From NCBI RefSeq assembly GCF_900070355.1, contig NZ_LN849456.1:2046001-2110000 (forward strand): a stretch of 64,000 bases of DNA. Reading direction: 5' to 3'. Shown piece by piece: positions 48,347 to 56,723 of the stretch. The first letter of the stretch is position 1. Every line of letters starts with the position of its first letter. Under the pieces are notes generated by a model. It searched no databases. It saw only the letters and a program-made list of their open reading frames with translations, and was not told where the DNA came from. This stretch comes from Devriesea agamarum. GTDB lineage: Bacteria; Actinomycetota; Actinomycetes; Actinomycetales; Dermabacteraceae. The translations under genes and the position numbers were made by a program.

Positions 48347-50971
48347 GTGAGTGACCCAATGAATGCCACCCAGATCAGGATCAAGGCACCCCTGACGGGC
48401 ATCATGATGCCCATTGAGCAGGTGCCGGACCCCGTATTTGCCCAGAAAATGGTGGGCGATGGTTTCTCAATTGACCCGTTGAGCGGCGAGCTCGTAGCTC
48501 CCGTCAGCGGTGAAGTTGTCGACCTGCAACCGTCAGGCCACGCCATCACCATCCGCTCGGACGAAGGCCTGGAAGTGCTCATGCACATCGGCCTGGATAC
48601 CGTGAAGCTGAAGGGTGAAGGTTTCACGCCCAAGGTTGCCAAGGGTGATCGGGTGAGTGTGGGTGATGCACTCATTGACGTCGACCTAGACAAGGTCGCA
48701 ACCCGAGCCAAGAGCCTGCTCACCCAGGTCGTGATTACCAACTCCGACCGCATTTCCGAGCTGCGCCCGCGCACCGGTATGGTCACCGCCGGCAAAGACG
48801 TTGCCGCCGAGGTCACCCTGGCCGTGGACGCTGCCCAAGCCGCGCAGAGCGCCGGTGAACAGGAAGTTCTCTCCGAGGACGTCCAGCTGCCGAACCCGAC
48901 CGGCATGCATGCGCGCCCCGCCGCCACGCTGGCGAACCTCGCCAAAACCTTCAACGCCGACATCCACCTGCACCGCGGATCTGACGATGCTGACGCGAAG
49001 AGCATTGTGTCCGTGATGGCACTCGGGGTGCGCCGCGGCGAAACCATCACTGTCTCCACGCGCGGATCCGACGCGCAGACCGCATTGACCGAGGTCGTCA
49101 AGGCCATTAAAGAAGGGCTCGGCGAGGACTGCCCGCCCCTGGACGGTGCAAGCACATCCGATGCACCTGCTGCCGCCCCCGTCGCGGCCACTGCTGCCGC
49201 TGCAGCCGACACCTCAGCTGCCCCCGCTCCCAAAGCGGCTGAGGAACCGGCAAAGCCGCTGTCTGGCGATCCGAACCTCCTGATCGGTGTCTCCGCCTCC
49301 CCGGGCCTCGGTGTTGGCACCGTGGTGCAGCTGCGCCGCGAAGAGATCGAAGTTGTCGAACACGCCGATAACCCCGAGGCTGAGAAGAGCAAACTCACCG
49401 CCGCTATCGATCATGCGATGGGTGAGCTGAAACAGTTGCAGGACCGTCTGGAGCGGGAAGCCTCAGCCGACAAGGCTGCCATTTTCGCAGCTCACCAGGA
49501 AATCCTGGGCGACCCGGCGCTCGAAGAGCTTGCCCTGAACGGCATTGAACAGGGCAAGAGCGCGCCGTTCGCGTGGCGGGCCGCGTTCACCAGCTTTGCT
49601 GAACAGCTGGCTGCACTCGACAATGAAATCCTGGCGGGCCGGGCAACCGACGTGCGCGACGTAGGCCAGCGGGTGCTCGGTGAACTCACCGGTCAGCGCT
49701 CCCAAGCCCCGACCCTCGCAGCGGGCAGCATCCTGATCGCTGAAGACCTCACCCCGTCCGACACCGCACAGCTGGACCGCACCAAGGTTGTCGGATTCGC
49801 CACCACCGGCGGCGGTGCCTCCTCACATGTGGCGATCATCGCCCGGTCACTCGACATCCCTGCCGTGGCGGGGATCGAAGCCCGCGCTCTGACCATCGCC
49901 GACGGCGCCAAGGTGGTGCTGGATGGCACCAAGGGCACTCTGCGGATGAACCTGTCCGACGCTGAAATCGAAGAGATTCGCGTCCGTCAGCAGCGGATCG
50001 AGGAGAAAAAGGCTGCCGATGAGGCACGCAAAGACGATCCCGCCATCACCACCGACGGACACCGCGTCCAGGTGGTCGCCAATATCGGTGGCGTTGAGGA
50101 CGCCCGCCAGGCCATGACCATGGGTGCTGAGGGTGTCGGTCTGTTGCGCAGTGAGTTCGTGTTCATGGACCGCACCACCGCCCCGACCGAAGCTGAGCAG
50201 GCCAAGATCTACTCCGACTGCTCGCGCGCCCTGACCCTCGGCCAGCCGCTGGTGATCCGCACCCTCGATGTCGGCGGCGACAAACCGATTAGCTACCTGC
50301 CGATGCCCGCCGAAGAAAACCCGTTCCTCGGCGTACGTGGGGTGCGCCTCGGCCTGGAACAGCCCGAGGTGTTGCGCACCCAGATCCGCGCGATCCTCGC
50401 CGCGGCCAACTCCGGCGCCGACCTGCACGTGATGTTCCCGATGATCTCGACCATCGAGGAATGGCGCGCCGCCAAAGCGATTTTCGACGAAGAGCGCGAC
50501 AAGAGCGGAGTGACCACCAAGGTGTCGGTTGGCATCATGATGGAAGTTCCGTCGGTCGGCGTGATGGCACACCAGTTCGCCAAGGAAGAAGGCTGTGACT
50601 TCTTCAGCGTTGGCACCAATGACCTCACGAGCTACACGCTCGCGATGGACCGGGGGCACCCCAAACTCGCCCCTCAGCTTGACCCGTGCAACCCAGCCGT
50701 TTTGACCCTGATCGGTCACGCGGCCGAGGCTCTGCACGCACACGGTAAATGGCTCGGAGTCTGCGGCGGTATCGCCTCGGATCCCCAGGCTGTCCCGATC
50801 CTCCTCGGGCTCGGCGTGGACGAGCTGAGCTGCTCCGTCCCCGCTATCCCGTCCATCAAATCGATGGTGCGGGCCTACTCAATGACCCAGTGCAAGGATC
50901 TGGCCCGCAAGGCCGCTTCCTGCGCAACCCCAGCAGAAGTGCGCGCTCTCGTCCCTATTGACGTTGCGTGA
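48347..50971 (+). CDS. PTS multiphosphoryl transfer protein, EIIA(Glc)-HPr-EI fusion
   Basis: Cytosolic phosphotransferase of 874 residues carrying phosphate from phosphoenolpyruvate to the membrane EII in one chain. EIIA of glucose type fills about 1-150, with active His in LMHIGLDTV near 79. HPr is about 170-255, with NPTGMHARPAAT (phosphohistidine near 186) and a Ser46-like site in KSIVSVMAL. Enzyme I runs from about 305 to the end, with GGGASSHVAII near 494 and the C-terminal GTNDLTSYTLAMDR. An Ala/Pro linker separates HPr and EI. The GTG start has GAGGAGGG eight bases upstream. Its stop is followed at once by the EIIBC gene, so both act in uptake of one sugar. Confidence 0.95.
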   Translation: MSDPMNATQIRIKAPLTGIMMPIEQVPDPVFAQKMVGDGFSIDPLSGELVAPVSGEVVDLQPSGHAITIRSDEGLEVLMHIGLDTVKLKGEGFTPKVAKGDRVSVGDALIDVDLDKVATRAKSLLTQVVITNSDRISELRPRTGMVTAGKDVAAEVTLAVDAAQAAQSAGEQEVLSEDVQLPNPTGMHARPAATLANLAKTFNADIHLHRGSDDADAKSIVSVMALGVRRGETITVSTRGSDAQTALTEVVKAIKEGLGEDCPPLDGASTSDAPAAAPVAATAAAAADTSAAPAPKAAEEPAKPLSGDPNLLIGVSASPGLGVGTVVQLRREEIEVVEHADNPEAEKSKLTAAIDHAMGELKQLQDRLEREASADKAAIFAAHQEILGDPALEELALNGIEQGKSAPFAWRAAFTSFAEQLAALDNEILAGRATDVRDVGQRVLGELTGQRSQAPTLAAGSILIAEDLTPSDTAQLDRTKVVGFATTGGGASSHVAIIARSLDIPAVAGIEARALTIADGAKVVLDGTKGTLRMNLSDAEIEEIRVRQQRIEEKKAADEARKDDPAITTDGHRVQVVANIGGVEDARQAMTMGAEGVGLLRSEFVFMDRTTAPTEAEQAKIYSDCSRALTLGQPLVIRTLDVGGDKPISYLPMPAEENPFLGVRGVRLGLEQPEVLRTQIRAILAAANSGADLHVMFPMISTIEEWRAAKAIFDEERDKSGVTTKVSVGIMMEVPSVGVMAHQFAKEEGCDFFSVGTNDLTSYTLAMDRGHPKLAPQLDPCNPAVLTLIGHAAEALHAHGKWLGVCGGIASDPQAVPILLGLGVDELSCSVPAIPSIKSMVRAYSMTQCKDLARKAASCATPAEVRALVPIDVA

Positions 50972-50994
50972 CACCCGGCCAAAATAGGATAAAG

Positions 50995-52785
50995 ATGAGT
51001 AACACCGCATCAGACATCGTCAAGGCAGTCGGTGGTCCTGAGAATATTCAGGGATTGACCCATTGCGCTACCCGCCTGCGTTTCCAACTCAGGGACTCCT
51101 CCGTGGTGGACGCGAAGCAGGTCGAGGCAATCCAGGGCGTCATGGGCACTGTGCCCCAGGGCGGAAACCGCTTCCAGGTCATCATTGGTGGCGCCGTTCA
51201 GAACGTATTTGACGAGATTCAGCGACTTCCCGAAATGTCAGCTCCCAAACAGCTGACCGACGCCGAAGTGAAGGCGGCCGCCCGTGCTGGCGGTCCGCGC
51301 GGACGCTTCGCCTTTATGGACTCGTTCTTCGAGTTCCTGTCGGACTCGTTCCGCCCCATCATCGGCGCCCTGCTCGGTGCGTCGCTGTTCATCACGTTCA
51401 TGTCCCTGATGAGTACCTTGGGCGTGATCGGGAACTGGGCCGACCCTCGTACCGACCTGCCGCCGTCGTGGCAGTTCATGAACCTTCTGTGGCAGTCGGT
51501 CTTTATCTTCCTGCCGCTGATGGTTGCCTACAACGCGTCTAAGAAGCTGAAAGCTGACCCATGGGTTGGCTTCGCGATCATGGCACTGGTAATGCTGCCG
51601 GGCTTCTCGAAACTCGGTGAATCCCCCGCAGCGCACACCACGGAGTTCCTCGGCTCCAAGGTGACGTTGATCGACATCTTCGGCGTGCCGCTGACCATCT
51701 TCAACTACAGCTCGCAGGTGTTCCCGCCGCTGCTCATGGCGGCGCTGCTCGGTCTGCTGTACAAGCTGCTAAAGAAGATCATCCCCGCCAACCTGCAGCT
51801 GATTTTCGTGCCATTCTTCGCCATGCTGATCATGCTGCCGCTGACGGCCTTCCTGATCGGCCCCATCGGCGTGTACGCAGGTGCCGCCGTCGCCGACGCA
51901 CTGCAGTGGGTGAACTCGCTGTCGCCATTCGTGTTTGCGATTATCGTGCCGCTGGCTTACCCCTTCATGGTGCCGCTCGGTCTGCACTGGCCGATCAACG
52001 CCATCATGCTGCTGAACATCCAGACCCTCGGATACGACTTCATTCAGGGCCCCATGGGTGCATGGAACTTCGCCTGCTTCGGTGCCACCGCCGGTGTGCT
52101 GGTCCTGTCCTGGCGCGACCGCGACATGCAGATGCGTCAGACCGCAACCGGTGCCCTCGCCGCGGGTCTGCTCGGTGGTATCTCCGAACCGTCGCTCTAC
52201 GGTATTCACCTGCGCTTTAAGCGGATCTACCCGCTCATGCTGGTGGGCTGCCTCCTCGGCGGTATCGTCATCGGCATTGGCGGCGGTGTGAAGACCAGCG
52301 CCTTCGTATTTACCTCGCTGCTGACCATCCCCGCATTCGACAATATCCCGCTGTACGCGATCGGTATCGCCGTTGCGTTCTTCACCGCCATGCTGCTGGT
52401 GATCTTCGTGGACTACCGCACCCCGGAACAGCGCGCTGAGATCAAGGCCGCCAAGGCTGGTGCTTCGGCTGACACTGAGGAGGAGTCCGCTGCGGCTGCT
52501 CCCGCCGCCATCGCCGTGGACGAGGCCGAGGCGAAGCAGGCCACCGAGTGGCTCGCGGCTCTCGGTGGCGCGCAGAACCTGGTGAAGGTCGATGCGGTTG
52601 CCGAGACTCGTTTGCGGGTGGAACTGAAGGACGGCTCAAAGCTGGATCAGGACGCTCTGCGCGCAGCTGGTCTGCCCGGTGCCGTGAAGATCTCGCCGAC
52701 CGTCTGGCATCTGGTAGCGGGCCTGAAAGCCCCGCAGCTGGCCGCCGCGATGAACGAGCAGGTAGGCACTGCCGTTCTGGCCTGA
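50995..52785 (+). CDS. PTS EIIBC, glucose/beta-glucoside superfamily, with second EIIB-like tail
   Basis: Membrane permease that imports and phosphorylates a sugar. N-terminal EIIB: VGGPENIQGLTHCATRLRFQL, phosphocysteine near residue 23. EIIC follows with about ten helices and the conserved GISEPSLYG near 395, closer to the beta-glucoside/trehalose branch than to glucose. The last 90 residues repeat the EIIB fold (ATEWLAALGGAQNLVKVDAVAETRLRVEL) but have Ala where the Cys should be. I chose ATG 50995, with AGGA upstream; a GTG at 50968 overlapping the previous stop adds nine residues. The substrate is not certain. Confidence 0.93.
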   Translation: MSNTASDIVKAVGGPENIQGLTHCATRLRFQLRDSSVVDAKQVEAIQGVMGTVPQGGNRFQVIIGGAVQNVFDEIQRLPEMSAPKQLTDAEVKAAARAGGPRGRFAFMDSFFEFLSDSFRPIIGALLGASLFITFMSLMSTLGVIGNWADPRTDLPPSWQFMNLLWQSVFIFLPLMVAYNASKKLKADPWVGFAIMALVMLPGFSKLGESPAAHTTEFLGSKVTLIDIFGVPLTIFNYSSQVFPPLLMAALLGLLYKLLKKIIPANLQLIFVPFFAMLIMLPLTAFLIGPIGVYAGAAVADALQWVNSLSPFVFAIIVPLAYPFMVPLGLHWPINAIMLLNIQTLGYDFIQGPMGAWNFACFGATAGVLVLSWRDRDMQMRQTATGALAAGLLGGISEPSLYGIHLRFKRIYPLMLVGCLLGGIVIGIGGGVKTSAFVFTSLLTIPAFDNIPLYAIGIAVAFFTAMLLVIFVDYRTPEQRAEIKAAKAGASADTEEESAAAAPAAIAVDEAEAKQATEWLAALGGAQNLVKVDAVAETRLRVELKDGSKLDQDALRAAGLPGAVKISPTVWHLVAGLKAPQLAAAMNEQVGTAVLA

Positions 52786-52902
52786 GACGATCTGCATGAC
52801 TGAGACTGGACTCGGAGCCGGTGAGGCCGAGAAGCCGCTGATGCGTTCACGCATCAGCGAGCTTCCGGCTCACAGACTCTGACCTCTCACGGATTACCCT
52901 CG

Positions 52903-52953
52903 AAACCTGCCGTGGGGGACACGTACAAAGTGTGTCCCCCACGGCAGGTTTTT
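52903..52953 (+). terminator. Strong rho-independent terminator
   Basis: A perfect 20-bp stem (52903-52922 with 52932-52951), a 9-base loop and a TTTTT run. It ends the PTS operon. The gene beyond it converges, and the A-rich left flank could give weak termination the other way too. Confidence 0.93.
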
Positions 52954-53010
52954 ATATACGGGATGGGCGCGGGGATGCCGCGATCAGATAGCCGTCATCA
53001 TCCATCCAGC

Positions 53011-53129
53011 TACGTGCGGTGCCACCTAATTACCTGTGGCACAGCCCAACTATCTGCGGTGCTGTCACCTACCTATGGTGTTGTCATCTATCTGAGGTAT
53101 CGCATCGTCTATCCGTGGTGTCGCTTCTC
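53011..53129. repeat. Six degenerate 20-bp tandem repeats
   Basis: Units such as TATCTGCGGTGCTGTCACCT and TATCCGTGGTGTCGCTTCTC follow one another at about 20-bp spacing, running from the convergent intergenic gap into the last codons of the MFS gene. Apart from this and the terminator, the 323-bp gap holds nothing recognisable. Confidence 0.7.
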
Positions 53130-54719
53130 GACCGCGGCGAGTATCCCCGCGGGCACCGCACACAGTGCCGTTGCGCCGAGCAGCCACCAGCTGGATGCCG
53201 CAAAAACATGCGGGGTCAGCCCGTGGTTGCGAACGGAAAGGGTCTGTAGGACGACCATGATGATGGTTGCCGCCAACGTGCCACCGAGCCGCTGCACGAG
53301 GTTGAGCTGAGGAGATGCCTCACCGATGGATTCGCGCGGAATAGATTCAAAGGCACGCGTCATGGCGGGGACGATTGTCAGCCCGGCACCTGCGCCCCGG
53401 ATAATCAAGATGATCATAAGCAGGGTGTAAGACGTCGTCGCCGACAGGTGCACCAGTGGAATCGTTGCCGCAATGGTGAGCGCGATGCCAACGATCATGG
53501 TCATTCCACCCCCGATTTTCGCCATCATCCGGGGACAGAGAATGGCGGAAAGCAGCACGCCGACACCACTGATGGACAGCAGCAGGCCGGTAACGATGGT
53601 GTTGTTACCGCGTCCAGCTTCGAGGTACAGCGGGATGATGACCATCGGTGCATACAGGATGAACCCCAAAAAGAACACGTTGATCGCTGACCAGGTATAA
53701 ACCGGGATTCGCAGCAGGCGAAGGTCCATCAGCGGGTGCTTGGCATGCAATTCCCGGTAGACGAACACAGCTGCGAACACGAGTGTGATCGCACTGGTTG
53801 CGCCGACCTCCCCGATTGAGAGCGGATGGTGCGCGAGCGAGTTAATGACGATGACGCAACCCAGCACCGTGCCTATGCCGGTGACCAGCCCAAAAACATC
53901 CAAACTTCGGGCGGGGCGATGCGAGGTGTCGCGTCGGGGAAGATGCCGCAGCGCGGCGACCACCACGATGGCGCAGTAGGGAACGTTAACCCAGTACACG
54001 GCACGCCAGCCCCCGGCGAATGCAATCAGCAACCCACCGATGGTCGGGCCAACTAAAGGAGCGATACAGGAGACCGTCCCGTTCAGTGACTGCACTTTGC
54101 CCAGGAATTGTTTCGGGATGTCCTGGGTGATCAAGATGATGGCGACCGGGGTCAGGATCCCGGCGGCTGATCCCGAGACGGCGCGAAAAGCAACCAGCCA
54201 CCACAGCGATGGGCTCAGTGAACACGCCAGTGAGCTCAGCCCGAACACTACGAGCGCGGCGGTAAAAAGCTGTCCGGCACCGTAGCGATGGACCAGCCAG
54301 GATGTCAGCGTCATGGTGGCGCAGAAGGCCATCAGATACGAGTTCAGCACCCACTGCATGGACCCGATGGAACCGAATGATTCGGCGGTGGCGTGCAGTG
54401 ACACGTTCACGATGGTGGTGTCGAGCATGGCGATGAACGATCCGGCCATGGCGATGACGAGGGTGGCGGTTGTGGTCCCCGAGGAGGTCATGGTACTGGG
54501 CTCCTCACCTGTGGGGCTGGCGCCAGTGGTGGGGATGGGGCCAGACCTAGCGCCGTCGATGTCCGTAGGACCGGCAGCGGGTGCAGGCCCGACGGCGGAT
54601 GCAGTGCCGACGGCGGATGCAGGACCAACGGCGGATGCAGTGCCGACGGCGCATGCCGCGGGATTGGGGCCGGCGACGGCGGTGTTGGCAGTGGTGGTGT
54701 CGGAAGACGTGGTGGTCAC
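53109..54719 (-). CDS. MFS drug/product exporter (DHA2, 14-helix type)
   Basis: Proton-driven efflux permease, probably exporting the product of this polyketide-like operon. The conserved AMLDTTIVNVSLH and QWVLNSYLMAFCATM near the first helices and the length of about 460-536 residues fit the EmrB/QacA branch. The open frame starts at GTG 54719, but its first 76 residues are a Gly/Ala/Pro/Thr-rich repeat. ATG 54491, preceded by GGTGAGGAGC, begins right before the first helix and may be the true start. It is last in the minus-strand operon, 13 bases after the acyltransferase gene. Confidence 0.88.
   Translation of the reverse strand: MTTTSSDTTTANTAVAGPNPAACAVGTASAVGPASAVGTASAVGPAPAAGPTDIDGARSGPIPTTGASPTGEEPSTMTSSGTTTATLVIAMAGSFIAMLDTTIVNVSLHATAESFGSIGSMQWVLNSYLMAFCATMTLTSWLVHRYGAGQLFTAALVVFGLSSLACSLSPSLWWLVAFRAVSGSAAGILTPVAIILITQDIPKQFLGKVQSLNGTVSCIAPLVGPTIGGLLIAFAGGWRAVYWVNVPYCAIVVVAALRHLPRRDTSHRPARSLDVFGLVTGIGTVLGCVIVINSLAHHPLSIGEVGATSAITLVFAAVFVYRELHAKHPLMDLRLLRIPVYTWSAINVFFLGFILYAPMVIIPLYLEAGRGNNTIVTGLLLSISGVGVLLSAILCPRMMAKIGGGMTMIVGIALTIAATIPLVHLSATTSYTLLMIILIIRGAGAGLTIVPAMTRAFESIPRESIGEASPQLNLVQRLGGTLAATIIMVVLQTLSVRNHGLTPHVFAASSWWLLGATALCAVPAGILAAVEKRHHG
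54571..54660. repeat. Five 18-bp repeats at MFS N-terminus
   Basis: Units near CCGACGGCGGATGCAGTG repeat at 18 bp. If translated they encode alternating Val-Gly-Pro/Thr-Ala-Ser-Ala units ahead of the exporter. Confidence 0.85.
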
Positions 54720-54732
54720 GTGGCTCTCGCAA

Positions 54733-56112
54733 TCAGTGAGCGGGATTCAGGGCAGTCGTTGAGCTCGCTGCGGCCATTGAGCTCGGCGCGGCCGTGGAAG
54801 GTGCCGCAGCCATGGAAGTTGCTGCAGCCATGGAGGTAGCTGCAGCCGTGGAGGTTGTCGCGGGCTGGTCGGCCACCGCGGGGCCAGCGGTGTCAGTGGT
54901 GTCAGCCGCTGCGATGTGGTTCGCAATGGCGGACAGGATCGCGCGAGCGATCTCGGCGTCATCGTCGTGCCGGCAGGCGAGGGTGAGGTCAGTGCCCCTA
55001 CCCGGGATGGTGTAGGAACTGATGAACATTGCGGCGTACGGCACCAGCATCGGCAGGGTGTGCATTCCGGTGGCGGTGAACGATGCACAGGTGTAATCAG
55101 CCAGCCTGGCCGTTCCGTGGTCGGAAATAATCGCTAGGCAGGGGAAACGCCCATCGCGCCCGACATCTTGCGCCTGCCGGATGGTACGTGCCACGGGGTT
55201 TGTGCGTCGGAAATCAGAGGTGACCGATGCCAGCTCAGCGCCCCGGGAAAGCGCCTGCAGCAGCATTCCATAAGCGCAGCGCCACCGGGTATCGCGGTCG
55301 ATATCCAGGTAGAGCGGGACGCTCAGGTTTGCGGTGGACGCAGACCGGCGGTCGTGGCGACGCAGATCCACCGGGATGAAAACCCGTGCTTGCGGCCCGA
55401 CTAGGAAACCTGCGAGCACCTCCATCATGCGAGCCGTCATCGCCGACGCAGTATGAGGGGTGGTGAGGCGGTACCAGGTGAGCTGATCGCGCGGGGACCG
55501 GCCATTGGAACGCAGCGGTGACGGACACATCAGCGACCCACTGACCGGGGCGGGCACGGCCTTACGCTGGCGGGCAGCATCCGCGTAATCCTGCTCGGTG
55601 AGCGTGTTGTGTCGGGATCCTTCGAGGTCTTCGCCGCGCAGGACCCGAAAAAGCTCGGCGGTCCAGTGTTCGAGCCCGCGCCCGTCGGTGATCAGATGGC
55701 TTGCCCGAACCACCAGGCTGACCCCGTGGGGCTGGTGAATGATGTGAAGGGCGCACAGTGGCCCGCGCACCGGGTCAAAGGGCTGGTGCATGAACGGGGC
55801 GCAGGTCCAGTCGGCATCATCCCTAGGTCCAGCGCCCATCCAGTGCTCGGTGACGACCGGCACAAGGTCGGACTCCACCCAGAATGCGCCCCGGCGCACC
55901 ACGTTCAGACCCGGGTTAGCCTGCGCGGTGATCGCGACGGCCGGTTGTAACCGCTTCGCGGACAGCTCACCGACACCGTCTATGACCAGGTTAATCACCG
56001 GATGCGATCCCTGAGTGGCAGCGTTGAGGTACCCGCGCTCGGTGGAGGAAATCTTGCGCCGGTAATACGGGATATCGCGGTCACGCGGGGTATCGGTGTG
56101 GGTCACGGACAC
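54733..56112 (-). CDS. Stand-alone condensation-domain-like acyltransferase
   Basis: Protein of 459 residues with the chloramphenicol-acetyltransferase fold of NRPS condensation and PapA-type enzymes. Its active-site motif is SHLITDGRG near residue 137 (HxxxDG). Later segments RVFIPVDLRRHDRR and NLSVPLYLDID fit the C-terminal half of this fold. Such enzymes move an acyl chain from a carrier protein to an amine or alcohol, so it may release the chain built by the neighbouring ketosynthase. The last 60 residues are Ala/Ser/Thr/Met-rich repeats. It starts inside the end of the phosphopantetheinyl transferase gene (10-base overlap). Family is fairly sure; the acceptor is unknown. Confidence 0.82.
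   Translation of the reverse strand: MSVTHTDTPRDRDIPYYRRKISSTERGYLNAATQGSHPVINLVIDGVGELSAKRLQPAVAITAQANPGLNVVRRGAFWVESDLVPVVTEHWMGAGPRDDADWTCAPFMHQPFDPVRGPLCALHIIHQPHGVSLVVRASHLITDGRGLEHWTAELFRVLRGEDLEGSRHNTLTEQDYADAARQRKAVPAPVSGSLMCPSPLRSNGRSPRDQLTWYRLTTPHTASAMTARMMEVLAGFLVGPQARVFIPVDLRRHDRRSASTANLSVPLYLDIDRDTRWRCAYGMLLQALSRGAELASVTSDFRRTNPVARTIRQAQDVGRDGRFPCLAIISDHGTARLADYTCASFTATGMHTLPMLVPYAAMFISSYTIPGRGTDLTLACRHDDDAEIARAILSAIANHIAAADTTDTAGPAVADQPATTSTAAATSMAAATSMAAAPSTAAPSSMAAASSTTALNPAH
54755..54862. repeat. Six 18-bp in-frame repeats at acyltransferase C-terminus
   Basis: Units near GCCATGGAAGTTGCTGCA repeat at 18 bp and encode a tail of the type Ala-Ala-Thr-Ser-Met-Ala. Confidence 0.88.
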
Positions 56113-56723
56113 GTGAGCAGTCCTTCCGATGGGATCGGTGTGGGTTCAAGACGCAGGCCGAGGCGGCGGTTAAGAGTGCCGGACCACCAACGCACCGGCT
56201 CAGGCTGGGCGGCGGCGAGGGCGAGAACGCCTACGTCGCACGGGCGGCTCTGTACCCAGCCCACGCCCTGTACCTTCCGCCATCCGGACGTCCATCCAGG
56301 GAGCTGAACGTCGCGAAAGTCCTCGACACTGAGACCAGACATTTTGATGAGCGCTTCGGATTCGGCGAACTGGGCGATGGTGGCGGGTTGGTGGGCCGGG
56401 AGGCGCAGAATCTCGGCGAGATAACCGAGGGCAGCCGGACGATGACGGTGATCCTGTAGGTCGATACCGATGTGGTGATCAGACAGCGCCACCCCACCCC
56501 ACCGGCCACAGTGCGACACCGATCCATGCATTCCTGCACCCGGCCACCACCAGCGTTGATCGGGGTCACGGGTGAGGATCTCACCAGCGGGCACACCCCG
56601 GGCGGTCGCGACGGTTTGGAGCAGGTAGCGTCCACCTCCGCTGGTGTGATGGCCAAACTGGTCGCGATGCTGACCGGACTGGCGAACCGTCACACAGTCG
56701 ATGACACCGCTTAAGCTGAGCAT
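56103..56723 (-). CDS. 4'-phosphopantetheinyl transferase (divergent)
   Basis: Second carrier-protein-activating enzyme of the window, 206 residues, very different from the Sfp-type one at 46.1 kb. Motifs: SVSHCG near residue 70, GIDLQD near 87 (Asp for Mg), FAESEALIKMSG near 122 (usual WxxKEA, here with Glu/Ser). It overlaps the ketosynthase stop by 13 bases and the acyltransferase start by 10. The ACP at 63.2 kb is its likely substrate. Confidence 0.82.
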   Translation of the reverse strand: MLSLSGVIDCVTVRQSGQHRDQFGHHTSGGGRYLLQTVATARGVPAGEILTRDPDQRWWWPGAGMHGSVSHCGRWGGVALSDHHIGIDLQDHRHRPAALGYLAEILRLPAHQPATIAQFAESEALIKMSGLSVEDFRDVQLPGWTSGWRKVQGVGWVQSRPCDVGVLALAAAQPEPVRWWSGTLNRRLGLRLEPTPIPSEGLLTCP

